This document shows positions 15,301 to 30,300 of a stretch of 64,000 nt of DNA, one piece after another; within the stretch, counting starts at the first letter, position 1, and every line of letters starts with the position of its first letter. The translations under genes and the position numbers were made by a program. The DNA is taken from assembly GCA_964028335.1 (NCBI GenBank), contig OZ034808.1:34091379-34155378 (forward strand), in the 5' to 3' direction. The notes beneath the pieces are model-generated. The model did not search any database. It worked only from the letters and a program-made list of their open reading frames with translations, and was not told the origin of the DNA. Origin of the DNA: Altica lythri. Taxonomy: Eukaryota; Arthropoda; Insecta; Coleoptera; Chrysomelidae.

Positions 15301-18300
15301 ATTTTTTTTTAAAATACTTATAAAAGAAAGTATAAAAGTAGTAAAAAGTGTTAACAAAGCCACAAGACAACTCCTGATAGCCGATGGTAAGACTTAAAGT
15401 TTATATATATGGAGAAATGAATGTTAGAAATGGTATGATGAGCACTTCAGTTATATAAATGCTTCCTGAGTGATTTAACTAAAGTAAAACTAGTTTCTAA
15501 TAAGAAAGAGAGTATTAGTTTACTTACCATTTGATGCAAGAGCAAATAAGTTCCGGATGAGAAGCAAATTTATTGGTCTAAATCTATAAAGTGTCCGTAT
15601 ATCATTAATGTCCTGGGAAATGGTTGGATTCCAATAGGAAAGGATAGCCTGTGCCTTAGTTTGTCCAGAGAGAATACCAAAGCTTCAAAACACGGTATCA
15701 ATTTCCAATTTTTTTTAAAATAAAGAACATTCCTGTGTTTGATTTTTCTGTATTTGATGAACATTTACTTTCACTTGTACACTGTTTCACTGTTTAAATA
15801 AGTTGTTTTTTTACATTCTTTGATAAGTTTAATTTGATTCAATGATTACAAAATTCAGAATTTTTCATAACCCTTGATTTAACGATGTTTGAATTTTGAA
15901 GGTAATGTGTCTATGCGCACAATACAATAAGAAAAAGTGAGGTTAAGATCAAATCGAAATTGTAGTACAAAATTGCAATTTGGTATAAGATTGTTGAATT
16001 TTATTATATTTGTTTTTGAAATTTTCAATATTAGTTAAATTTGAATCTATTTATTAGTGGAGATTTTTTTTTGAACTCGCACCTTGAGAGAGAGAATAGC
16101 TAAGAATTTATATTAAAATTGGAATTATCGTACAAAAACATAATTTGGTATATGATTGTTGAATTTTTTTTTTTTTTTTTTGGAATTTTCAATATTAGTT
16201 AAGTTTGAATCCATTTATTAGTTGAGATTTTTTGAACTCTGACCCTTAGAAAGAGAATAGATAAGAACTTATGTTAAAGTAACAATCATTAAAGTAAAAG
16301 AAATTAAGTTGAATCTTACCTTATCCACATCTAAAAAATTTTCAAGGTATTTTCATATATGTTATAATATATATGTATTTTCATATACCTATGTTTTAAT
16401 ATATATAAATAAGTACAGTTATTATTGTTAGTGTTTAAAGTCCATTACATTATTAAATTTAATGTAAAAAACACTTTCTTCTGTATAAATTATTACACTT
16501 CAATTAAAATTGGTTTAAAGCAATTATAAATTATTTTGAGGCCACTAATTTTAATTACATTTACAATTTTAAGCACGCATTTCTTCAACAATTACATTTT
16601 TTATCTTAATGTCCAACAATATCCTCCATGTTGATTAGATATAAATATATTTTAAAATATTGTTATCATATTGTCAATTTTTTGTTGTAAGAAAATTATT
16701 TTGATTAAAATTGTAATGTAGTATAAAAAACAAAAGAAACTTTGAAGATACTTCCTGATTTTTTCTTATAAATACAACAAAATTAAAAAAAAAAACAAAT
16801 TAAAATGATGTCGTGGGATACCAGGTAGGAACAAAGTTCCTTCGGCTAATGTAGAATCGACACATAACACTACTCGCTTGTGTATACGACTGTAGCGCCT
16901 GCGCACGTCTCATTTAACGGTCAATATATCAAAATCAGTGAAATCTTGGCGTTAAGAAAGAAGCTTCTTTAAAATTCAAGGTGAGCTTTAAAGAGTAATG
17001 TATACATTTATTTTTTCTCACCTTTCCTAACTACTTTCAACTATCAAGATTTTTAAAAATTATATCTCATATTACTATAACAAAAAAAATGTAAATGTTA
17101 AGAGATATATACAAAAAATTGCATCGGCCGGGAATCGAACCCGGCTCATTTAACGGTTTTTCGTTACGGTTTTTTACTATTACATTTTTTTCAGTTCGGT
17201 CACGCAGCAAAATCCCTATCTCCTCCAAGCCTGTCGTAAGGAACTTAGTTCCAAAAACTTACTTCATTAAAGTTGATTTTTGCCACTTAGAGGCACCACT
17301 TGTACTGTTTATTTGGTCTATATTCACATTTAATAAAATTGACTGAGGATTTAAAAAAAATTAAATCGGCGTTTTTATTGCTGGAGATCTATCACTAGCA
17401 CACTAGTGAAGAAGTAATTTTGTAACAAAGTATTTCTTTTTACAACCATTTATAAAGAGTCGAAAATCACGTTTTTCGCAACATTTAATGATTTATTTAT
17501 CTTGAAAATATTACTTTTAAAGAAAACCGCAAGAAAATTAAATTTCATACAAGTCCCTCAAAATGTTTCTACAAAATCCATCAGAAGAAACAAAACAAGA
17601 TGATATAAACGCGAGAAACAGTTATAAAACTACTATTTCCAATTCCAAAAGTCTTTGACGCTCGAATGAGAGAGAGAAGGTATTGTCAAACGCTAATGAA
17701 AGCCGGTCCTGTGGACTCTCGCCAAACATATCAAAAACAATTTTACAAATAACTTGTTCCCTTCACTCACTGCAGATGACGGCTCAATAGTTACGTCCTC
17801 CACAGGAAAGGCAGAACATGGAGCTACCTTCTATTCTTCGGGCTCCTCACGCAATGAAAAATATCACATTTAGGGTTTAGCGTGTGAAAAAAGTCCTTGC
17901 TACTGTAAATACTAACGAAGCAAGGGGCCTTGATAAAATACCTACTTTACTCTTAAAGGATTGGGCTCCTGAACTAACACCAGTTTTCACTAAGCTATTT
18001 CAACTATCACATGATACTGGTATTTTTCCAGAATCCTGGAAAACTACTCGAGTACAACCAGTCCCCAAGAAAGGTTTCAATTCCCTGCCTTCTAACTACA
18101 GACCCATAGTTCTTCTATCTGTTATTAGCAAAATTATGGAGAAATACGTCAATCACGAGATCCTGAGCTACCTTGAAACACATAACCTTTTAAATCACAG
18201 GCAATATTGTTTTCGTCAACAAAGGTCATCAGCCGATCTGCTAGCATATGTAACTCATGGGAAGCTGAAATAGTATCAAAAGACATATCAAAAGTGTGGC

Positions 18301-21300
18301 ATGTAGCTCTCTTGAACAAACTGCCTTCATATGGACATCCAAGTTGCCGTAGATGGACATTCCTCCAACCTCTACAACATCAACGCTGGAGTTCCCCAAG
18401 GATCGGCTCTAGTTCCTACTTTATTCCTTGTACACATTAATAATCTACTTGCCACCACTAATAACCCGATACACGGTTTTGCATATGACAGCAACCTACA
18501 CTGTAGCAAAGCGCACAACCGTCCCTTATCCCTAGATATTGAGGAAGAGAACAAAAGATCCAAAACGGTTTTTCTCAATCAAGATTTGAGAATTGTAGAC
18601 GAGTGGGGAAGGAAGAATCTTGTTAATTTCTACGCTTCCAAGACAAAGATACGTTGCTTATCCAACTAGAGGCAAGCATACGACTCATCCATTACAAATT
18701 ACAATGAACGATCAGACACTATTTATAGTAGCAAGCGACTCCATTACGCTGGTTGGTATAACGATCTTCCAGGACTTACTCTGATATTACTTGGGATAAA
18801 AGTCAATCATCCATCCGGTAGATTGCACCACTCGATTTTGCCTTGGGGCATTTTATCACCCAGGAAGGATGATCGATTTTCGTCCTTTGTAGGGTACGTA
18901 TTATTTCTAGATCCATTCACTTAAACATGTAAAAAAAGTATAAACATTGGTTACAAAACCACACGAAACCAATCTATAAATACCTTATTATAAACAAATA
19001 GTAATATCAGCGAAAAAGGTTTTTAAGAAATGGAGTTGAGAAATCTAATAAAGATATTGTTACGACTCGAGGCGGACCTGTCGCCCAGGAAGTACCGCCA
19101 GACGTTCGCCAGTTCTCAGAATTTTGGAAGACTCAAGTGTATTCGATCGATCGGAAATTTCGAAATGATAATTTTAGATGAAATTTCAGAGACGCTTTGA
19201 GAAGAATTGTACTGTGGGATTTGTGTAGATGGTTCTAGAAGGATTAATTTTATATAGGTATAAGGGCCGGTTGGACGGAGTACAGTACAGTAGTTGTTAT
19301 AGCGATAGTCGGCGTTAAATAATAGCGGTATTAGTTGGCGATAAATAGAATTAATTTTATTGGTAGTAGCTGTCGATAAAGTGAGAATTTTTATACGAGA
19401 TATTTAACGACGCTATTTAGTATTTGTAATTGTATTAAAGTTGTGTAAATTAGTTAAAGAATAGTATATTACGCTACAAGGGACGAAAGTTGAATTTTCG
19501 GCCCTGCGCGTCATGATGCCCGAGGCGAAAAGCCGAGGGAACCAGACCCGCAGGACCGAGATTTCAACTTTTGGCCTGTGTAGTGTATACTATTTTTCTT
19601 CATACCTCGGTCGAAAGTACTTGCGGAACGAGCGAAGCGAGTGCAGCTGGTCGTGGGACAGGCATCAAATACATTCGAAGAGTCAAGTTTTGTCATTGAT
19701 GATTATTTTTAAGGTTATAGATAGAAATAGAAATGACACGAGAATAAACAGTCCCTAGTTACAAGTGTAACTACGCATGAGAAATTTTTCCTCCCGCCGT
19801 AAACAGGGAGTAAATGTTAAATACGACAAAACATCATGACGCGCAGGGCCGAAAATTCAACTTTCTTCCCTGCAATTAGGGACGAAAGAACGTACTTTCG
19901 ACCGAGGTATGAAGAAAAATTTTTATTTAGTTGTTTTTACAATTAATTGTTAAGTTTGTCTGCTGTTATCACTTATCCCGAACCTACGAAGGAAAAATTA
20001 TAACAACATTATAAAATCAAATTAATGATAGAAAATTTTGAAATAGAAGAAGTAATACGAAATAAAGAATTTAAATTTAAAACTGATAAGTTAATTGCGA
20101 TAGTAGTTTTATTTATAGTTAAAAAGATTTGCTTAGGATTGCAATAACATTATACAAACAAAATCTATACGTGATATATAAGGTTGATATGAAAAAAATG
20201 AAAGATAACATAAGTTCATAATTTAAAATACAAAATCAGCATATTTCAATTAACAAACCAGTTTATTTGTAGATAAAGTAGATTAGATGGGTTTCAGAGA
20301 AACCATTAACAGGTAAATTTCATTAGAAATTTCACGAACAAAGCTGGGATATGACCCTGACTTAAATTAACACGTAATATGAACCTATTATCTTTGTTAA
20401 TTTCTTTCCAATCTAAGTTATCAACAATAAACATAAATATTTTTAATTTAACTGCTAACTAGTATTTATTTTAAAAACAAAGAAGAATATGATTGTGAAT
20501 ATGTCGAAATCTGCAAAACAATTACTCACATGTTGGAATAGAAAGAAGTAAAATTATACTTTAGTCAACTTCACTTAAAATAGTTGATAATCAGAAATAT
20601 AAAATAACATAAGTTTTTTGAGGTACCTACCTAGTTAAAAAATTAAATTTTGCTCCGGGAAAAGTCAAGTGACTTTACTGTTTTCACCCCAAACTACTTT
20701 ACACTACTTCTTCTGGTTATAACTTTTAAACCGAAAGTGATAATTTTTTTTAACTTTAATGACGCCTTTAGATAAAGAGCTTTAATTTGACATCTCATTT
20801 GTAGTTCTAGCCCTTGTAATACAGACGGACCAAAACAATTATTACGTTTTCAATATTTGATGTTGGAGTGAAAACAATATGTTCTTAGATAAATTTGGAT
20901 ATCTATACATAACTTAAGACAGAACAATACAATTGTGACTAATGCTAATAGATTTTTTAATTCAGGTTTTGAAGCTATGTTTCTTATGGGACGTTTCGGA
21001 TGACTTAGTGAACGTAGAAAGAGAGACTCAAAAAAGGGTTAGGTACTTGGGATATACCCACTCCCGTAAGAGAAAAACGGGCACGCATACAGCAGTCAGC
21101 TTAATATTGCCATTAACGTATATATAAACAGACTGAGAAAACAGAAAACCGGCAGTTTGAAAATTTGAAATGTGAGCCTCTCTCCTCTCTCAACGAATGT
21201 TCATTATCTCTCTTTAGTTCGTTTTTTTACCCGATTTTTCTTGATCAAAAATTAGTAGTAGCCGAAATAAAAATACTCAGTAAAAGTGTAATACACTTGT

Positions 21301-24300
21301 TCTGAGATGTTATAAAATTATATTGTGACAATAACATTATCACAATCAATACAAAGCGTTTCAGGGGAGCGGTTTACAGCTTTACTTTCATACTTTACTA
21401 TAGTAATATGTGGTTTTTATACAGTGTAGAGCGTTCAAGTTCAAGAATGAGTTCTTTGGGAGAAAAATATGGAGATTCTTAGGAGTTTGGTGCGTATAAG
21501 GACCTTGTTGTAGGACTTGCGTCCTTTTCAGGGGATGGATGGAATGTTGGGAAGGAGTTAGCATCTGTTTGTCAGTTTTGTATTTTTGGCCTGTTAGAAT
21601 TTTAAATTGGTTTCAGAATCTGGCTCCGTCTCGATAATCTAGCGTTGCTGTGACCTGTCTCCAAAGCGAAGCTTTGTGTGAGTTCATCGACAGCCTCATC
21701 CGAGCATTGAGACGGTTCCATTCGGTTTTGATAGCAGGATCGTGAGTTTGAATAAAGCGTCTATAGAGGAGTCTTTTTTGTCTAATCATAGACAAGATGT
21801 GTTGGGGGAGTCTGGAGAATTCGGAATTTTTTGTTGAAATGGGGATAGCAAGTTCGGAAGCTGTTTTTATTACGTTCTGAAGTTGGAGAGCGAACGAATC
21901 GATGTCTTCTGTGGTCTCGAGCATGGGGTTGGGAGGAATGTGGTTAGTAATCTTAGAGAGGAAGGAGGTCTGAGGTGACCCAACTAACAATTTGGTTTTA
22001 TAACCTTTAGACAATAGAGCGATTCTGTTTTATTATAGTTTTTTAGCTGCTGTAGAAATTCAAAATTGTTTTTTAAATGCCGTCTTAACAACTATTTGGT
22101 CGTCGGGACTATTTAGTTTTATAATTTAACAGTAAGAACGTTCTTAAAACAAAATTATAAAATATCTTACAACATCGCAATAAAATTGTTGTATAAACGT
22201 TTATAAAACAATCCTTCAAAGCATTATATCCTATACAACTAAATTGATTTATAACGGTTGTATGTGTTAACCGTTTGAAACATATTTATTTCTTTATAGG
22301 GACAATTATAAAGCAGCTTTATAGAAGTTTTTAAAAAAATTAATAGAACAGTTTTATTACAGTTTTATAGAAAATACATCTTTAGTAAAATCAAATTGTT
22401 TTTACAAAAACTTTAAAAAAACTATTTTATAAGAGCTTTAAACATATCGTGTATGAATCTTTTATAAAGTCGCTGTGGGATAAGATAGTTTTAATAAAAG
22501 TAAATAGATTTCATAATGTACATTTATAAAAGCATAATAAAATAACTGTAACACTCAGAACACGATATTTTATTTGTCAGTTTTCTATGTTTATATCTAT
22601 TTGTACGTTCGTCTTTGTATACAAAAAAAGTCTGCTTCAAAAATTAGTGCCTGAAAGAAAGTAAAACGAAGTGGTTATTTTCGCTAAAAAGTAAAAAACA
22701 ACTTTCAAAACATTTTAAGTTCTAATTTTCTGAATAGTGTTAGAACTTCTGTTGATTCCAATGAATGTGTAGATAAAAATGTTAATTATAATGATTTAAC
22801 AAATTTTAAAGACTTGTTATTTTGGGATAAGGTAAAAGTTGTGTGAATTATTAACATATACGATTAAGAAAATAAAAAAAAAGAATTATTTCGCTTTCTG
22901 AGTAATAATTATAATTAATTGTATAAATAAACTAGAAAGAAAAAAATTAAATGATAACCCGATTTTATTTAGATGCGCCTCTGTAAATGAGGATTACTTT
23001 ATCTATTTAAATACAGTCCTTGCTGGTAGCTTCATTATTTTATTAATGTTGCTTCTGCAACAAAATTATTTTATAGGTACGCAGCCATTTAATTGACATT
23101 ATTTTTAAAGTCGTCCATTTTGGATTTAGTTAGATAAAACCTAGACATACTCACTTTTTGTTTTCTAATCACTTATAATAAAGGAAAATTGGATTTAAAA
23201 CCATGTTGATTATCATTCTTAATAAAATTTCACCAATATATTACGAAAATAAGAAAAAAATAAAAAAATATATTTTTTGTGTTTGCAATCATTTAACGAA
23301 ATAATGCAAAATATAGCGTCGCGTGTAAATTTCAATGTAAATGTACTATATATTTTACAGTAAAGTGCACTGCGTATCAAAAATTGGTACCAAGTGTCCA
23401 CTAAATAATACTTCAAAGTTTAAACTGTTTATTGTTTTGAAATGTAGGTGAATAAAATTAGTTGTGGCCTTGTCGAAGTTTTCTCTCTTTACAAAATAAA
23501 ATAGTTCTTTTCGAAACAGTTAAAAAATATTTTGGTTCGTATGGACATTTCTGTATCACTAAACTTGTTTCATAAAATAAAAGCATGAAAGCATTATGAA
23601 GCATATATGAAACGGTTTTATAGTGATTTTATAGTATTTTTTTTAAAAGCTGTATAAACGTTTATATAACTATTGTATTGCAGCTACCGCAAACATTATA
23701 AAACTTGTTAAGCAGCAGAAATATTTTATAACCTGCGCCTTTTTGGGCTTTATAAGGGTTGTATAAACGTTTTTACAATGTTCTTACAATAAAATATGTT
23801 TTATAAAACATGTTTTGTAAACGTTCTTACAGTTTTTATAAAATATAAAATTGTTGGTTGGGGATGCTGTCACCGATTTCGCAGAAGTCCTCAACCATTC
23901 CCTGGCACGAGTCCGTAGCTAGGATGTGATCAGGGATGGACCAGTCATTATGGTTGAAGAAAGTAGGATTATTGTTGTTGATCCCGAATCCCGAATAATG
24001 GCAGATTGATGAGCTGATTGGCTAAAATTCTGCCATTCTGATTGGAGTAGTGATCCCCAAACTGGGTATGTCTGGAGTTCAGATCTCCCATCAGGACGAC
24101 TTTGGGGAGAGAAGCAATGTAAGTGAGGGCTGGGATCGACAACGTTTGGCTTGGATGATTGTAGTAAGAGAAGATTGTAATTTTTCTGTTATTTGGAGAG
24201 ATCTGTACCGCTGTATTTTATAACACCCTCCAGTACTCTGACCACAATTGGCAGAAATAGAGGAGACACTTTAAAAAAAGATATACGAGATCTGTCCAAA

Positions 24301-27300
24301 AAGTACAAAGTACCCAATCTACGTTCATATCTCCGCGCTTATTTTATTTTTCGTCATAAAATGAGTGCGATTCTTTAAAGTATTCCTAACTTGATTGAAC
24401 AAAATACTCTTAACGGTGTTTTCATTTTCCAAATTCAGTTTCGTTATTACCTAATTGTCTGATCTATCGGTCTATCATCTGCATACTCAACAATCAGGTG
24501 TTGTTGTCTTCAAAGATAAACCAGAACGTAGATTACTATCAACAGACTCATTGTTACCGAGGACAAAGTTAAATGGACAATATCTAGCTTCTCCCCCTTC
24601 AAATCACCGGGACTGGACGGAGTTTATCCAGCCGTGCAGCAGTGGGGTCTGAAGGAGCTCCTTCCTCACCTCGTGCAAATATTAAAAGCTTCCCCTGGCT
24701 CTGAATTATATACCAAAGATGTGATGTGAAGAGAAGTAAAGGTTATCTTTATACCAAAGTCTTATATCATTCTTATTAAAAACGCTAGAGAAGCTAAATG
24801 ATTACTAAGTTTCTTGGTCGAATAGAATATACGTACTGCTAATTTAAATACCCGCACTGCTAATATAACCTGAAAGTAACAACAATTTATGTAGAGAAAT
24901 AATTAAAAAATATTGATTTATTTAAAAAAAAAAACTGACATATAAAGAACGGTTATCGGTTTTTAAACTATCTTATATCTAAAAATATTTGCTTCATTAG
25001 ATACTCCCATATCTTTCGTTGTCAATTTTTTTTTATTAAAACTTTGTTGGTAGTTCATTGACCGAAAATGAATTAATTGAAGGTATAAAAAATTCTTTGT
25101 ACTGTTGCCGAAAGGTATAAATATTATGTGAAGAGCCAAAAGTAGGGCATTTAATATATGTATTCTATGTTATTGACCCTCTACTTCTTGTAACTATTTA
25201 ATTACTATGAGTCATTTATCGCTACAGTTGCAAAAAGCTTTTGAAGAAGAACGCGGCATTCAATAACGTATATTCGAGTGAGTTAATATGTGCCGGAACT
25301 ATTATTAATGAAAGAAAGTCTTTCAGATGATTCATTTATAGAAATGGACATTCTTTTGGTATGAATTGTGTTATCACATGGTTTCAACTTCTTATAAACA
25401 AGAAATTAGTTATAAATTTGGTTATATTTTTTATGCCAAAAGAATGTTACAAATAATGTTGGTAGGCATCTAGTAAGTCTTTGTTTTTATGGATTTTTTA
25501 CTATTAAAAAGAATGTTAAAGAAAGGGTAGATGAGGATACGTATTTACACCTTGATTCCCTCGATAGTAATCTAACCTGGAGAATCAGAATACATGAAAA
25601 TCATAGCAACCAGAAAAATGGTTATATTACTTAGTCTCACTTCTTTTCACATGTATACTTTTTACAAGACAAATTGAAAAAGAGGGGGAAATCACTATAT
25701 TAAAGATGATGACTATCGTACGCTTTCGCCCTTCTACAAAGGAATATGGACCAAATCGCACCAAGATTTGTCTTTAACAAACTCTACAGTATATTAATTA
25801 ACCGGTCAGTAAATACCAATACAGTGAATCTCTTAAAATAAACTATGAACAGATTACCTGACGTAGTACTAGAATGTCATTATACCCAGATTAACATAAT
25901 CGCCCTAAGCTAGAGAGTATGGCAACTCTGGCAAATGTATTGCGGGCACTAGCAAGGAGATCTACAGGTTACAAATATATTGGTCTTCGTTAGTCTACCA
26001 GACTGCAGACCTCATTAAATAACACCTCTATCAAAGTTACATCGAATGCTGGATGAAACAACTGAATGCCTACTTGTTGGAGAGCTATTATATTATCCTG
26101 GCGAAGACACAGCAACATATATAATACGAGTTAGACAGAATCTTCATAGAATTGTAGGATTGGCAACAGGTCATTGCTAACTACTCCATTTTCGAAAGCT
26201 TGCATAATGGATTTTTTTTACCATTTTGGTGGCAGAGCGCAACTCCCAACTATCTACAAACAGAACGGATAGATGAGGGATAGCTATCTGGTGCAAAATA
26301 AAGACAATGGCCATTTTATGTGCATAATGCAACTCTTTACCTAAACGGAAATGGCTTCTATGACTTATTGAATATTTTCAACTTCCCACAATTAATTTTC
26401 TAAATCTAAAGTATGTAATGTTTCAATGCATGGGATATAAAAAATATAGTGTGTGGCACGGGATGAAACAAAGACGATTTCTGACCGGCCGAAGACAGCC
26501 CTCGCTTCGCTCGGGCAGTCAACTCTCGCCCTAGTCAGAAATCGTCTTGTTTCACCCCTTGCCACACAATATACTATTACATGACTCCAACAAACAAACT
26601 CACTTTTGGAACTTATTTTATTTGTCTGGATCTGTCATTTCTTTACAAGTAGGTACCCTTGTAGGTACCTATTTTAGTTAGTAACAAATTTTTCTATCTT
26701 CTTCCCATGAGCTTGGTAGTGTAATGTTGGTTCGAAAAATCTGTTGCCACGTGTTTAGTTTGTTGTTTTACGTCATTAATGAAGTTTTTCTTATAAAACA
26801 AATTTGAGACGATCTTAACGTCAAGACTATAAGGAAGGAAAACGTTTCTGATGGAGAGTTGCGATATTTTTGTAGATAGCCTCAGCGTTGTGGGTACGAT
26901 GTCCAACAGAAATCCAAATGGGTGGAGGTGGGAGATCTAAGTACTTTAAATATGGTCATGTACTATATTATCCTAAATCGAAAAATATTTTTGATCAACA
27001 TGGAATTGGAAGAACAAGGCTACCAGTATCATCATTAGGGTAAAAACACAAAAATAAGAATAAAAATTCAGAAATGCGAATTTGTTAGGAAATGTCCAAT
27101 CTCATTATTACTCGAATCAGATCCAGTTCTAAGGGTACCAAAAAGTACGGTTCAAGAAGGATAAAAGCCTCGATCTGTAGACAGCACACCCATATGTGAT
27201 TAGAGTCATCAAAGAATTTCTTACGGGCCCTGTACCGTTAAAGGGAACCTGCAAACCATGGAGCTGTGATTTGCGAGACACTGACTCCACAATCATCTGG

Positions 27301-30300
27301 TACGTATACTCTAGATCTTCATAAATTAGTATAGGATACCAAGATCCTCGAATAGGAATCATGAACCAATAGAAGAAGTGCAATAAGTCAAACTAGGTCT
27401 GTGTACTACCGATGAGTATATATCAGAAGACTTCCAAAAAAAGCGCACCACCTTATAGCAGTTACTATTGTAAAAACACGTTGTAGAGACAAAATCGGTA
27501 CGGGTGGTAAACATTTGTTGCTTGGGGATTATAGAAAATGTCCAATCCAAAACAGATACCGCCTAGACTATAACAAAAGTTTTTTTATCAGTCTACTTTG
27601 TGTATATTACAGAAATATTGTATGTTACTATTACTTGGTATAGAATAGAGGTCTTTAAAAATTCAAATGTGTGATACTAAGTTAACTTAATGAACACTCA
27701 GCAAATCATTCTTGCTTCTAGATGCAAAATTATTTTGCTGCGTCTTAGATATTTATTTAAATGTTTATGGGATTGTAATATTTGTTGAAACAAACTGTAT
27801 CTGATTCCAATCCTGTATTAATTCCAAACCATTCAATTAAGTTTCAAACCATTCTCAGTAGATGTCTGTAGCATTTCTACTGCTATTTAATTTAATAAAT
27901 AATAATTGTCCTATCAAGGCAACTCGAGTTCTCCTTCCATTCCATTTTACTTTAAATGGAATTTCCTTCTCTTATTTCGACCTGAACGAACGGCGCGTCG
28001 GTAATTTAGTGTGAAAACGATGTGACGTGCGACAAACGGTTCAATTGAATAACAATCTACTTTTTATGTTATTTGTTAATACAGTTTTGTCTTTGTTTGT
28101 TTATTTGTTCTGTGAAGTGAGAGAATTTAACACAATTGATTTGTACGATTTTTACCAATTAATTTGTATAATTACTTTTTTAGTATTTGTAGTATTTAAT
28201 TAGTAACTAGCATTTTATGCAAGTTAAGTAATCAAAATGAATATTTATTTATTAAAACTATTTGTTTTTTCAATAATATATTTACATGACTTAAATAGCT
28301 ATTTAGAAAAATAAGAAGGGAATAGGACGGACCTTTTTTGGTTGTATGTTGTATAAGTATTGAACCATTTTTGAAAATCAAATTTATCATAGAGAACATT
28401 CGCATATTCAACTCGCATTCAATAGTCTTTTTTTTTCTATTATACCTAATCTAAAAATTTGTAAAAATAAATATTAAAATTTATTCAAAATACATGCACT
28501 TTAGTTGTTCTACAATGCCAAATGTTTCCATTGCCTCGTATACTTGTATTTTCAATTTAGGAGAGAATAGATACTTTATTTGTAAAAATAAATATTAAAA
28601 TTCGTACGAAGTAGGTTATAAGTTCTTTTTGTCTACATTTCTCTTTTTTCTAAGATCTGTTTTATTTTGGTTCATGAAAATCTAAATTATTTGCGAAAGT
28701 AGTGCATAATTCCGTTTTTAAGGTACGTGATGTATTCGCATAATGCGACAAAATTGGCACTAGTTATAACATGTCACATTACATATTAGTTGTATCAATT
28801 AGTATTTCAGTTCTCCAGAGCTAGTACAGCCATGATAATTTGTTGCTAATTAAAAATTTATTGCTTTTTTTCAATAAAACATGTGGCTGTGCCAGCTATA
28901 TATTAGTTGGCACATCCATAGTAAAAAAGGGTACGAATGCTGTACGAAATTGACAGAAGGATTAGAGGCTATGGTAAGATTCAGCCTTGATGTACGGAAA
29001 GATTTAAAAAAAATCTCTGACAGGGTGTAATAGAGATTTTGTGGCTGAGCTCGCCTAATCATAATCAGCACAGCCACGAAGTTGTGGCTGAGCTATTTTA
29101 GTCATAATAGCACAGCCATGAGTTTGTGGCTGAGCTAAACGAGTAGCAGGTGACTCTGCCAAATGTCTAGAATCATAATTTTTTTATTGATAGCCTGTGG
29201 AGATAAGATCTTGGCTGAGCTAGCTGAATCACAATCAGCACAGTCACGAATTTGTGGCTGAGCTAGCTAAATAATGATTAGCTCAGCCACAAATTCGTGG
29301 CTGTGTTGATTGTGATTAGGCTAGCTCAGCTAAGATCTTATCTCTACAGGCTATCAACAAAAAAATATGATTCTAGACATATGGCTGAGCCACCTGCTAC
29401 GTGTTTAGATTTCTGTGGCTGTGCTGATTATGACTAAACTAGTCAAATTCTTGGCTATGTTGATTGTGATTAGGCTAGCTCAGCCACAAATCTCTATTAC
29501 AACCTGTCAGATAATTTTTTTATAAATCTTCTCATAAATCCTCCAAGGTGTCAATAATCGACCCATTTTTCATGTTTAGAGGGTGAAGTTTGCATCTCTA
29601 GAAGTTTCTACTGAAGACTGTCTTGTCTCCCTCATAAATAAAATCAACGTAATTCAGTTTATTTTTCTTAATGTGCCATCTGCATAGGTCAGTAAAAATT
29701 TCGGCAAATCGTTGTCGGAGAAAATTGGATATCCAATTTCTAATATTTCCCTCTACCAGATTCTCTCGAGCCTCGGCTATCTCTTTCATTATCAACCTTA
29801 GGAGCTCATAGTTTTTTCCTCAATATACATGTCCAAGATAACTAGTTCCCAATTTATTTTCAAATGTCTTGTCCCAGTCTCCGTAAGACTCTTTTATTAG
29901 AAACATGTTCTGTTTACGATATCCTTAGAAGCATTCGATAAATCAACATTTTAAATGCCTCTAATCTTCTCATAGATATTACTCCCAGAATCCATGCTTT
30001 ACTGGTTATGTTTTGACCCAAATGATATATTTTCTTCAAGTAAAATATTTTCGTTTCTGACACTTCTGATAATTCCACCAGGATATTAGTCATTTGTTTC
30101 TGACCTGAGATTTCTAGAAATCCTCCAAGGTGTCAATAATCGACCCATTTTTCATGTTTACAGGGTGAAGTTTGCATCTCTAGAAGTTCCTATTGAAGAC
30201 TGTCTTGTCTCCCTCATATATAAAATCAACGTAATTCAGTTTATTTTTCTTAATGTGCTATCTGCATAGGTCAGCAAAAATTTCGGCAAATCGTTGTCTG

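Noticed and set aside
17095..17346. + strand frame of 83 codons
   Set aside because: It runs through the tRNA-Gly fragment and unrelated AT-rich DNA; no homology or splice context.
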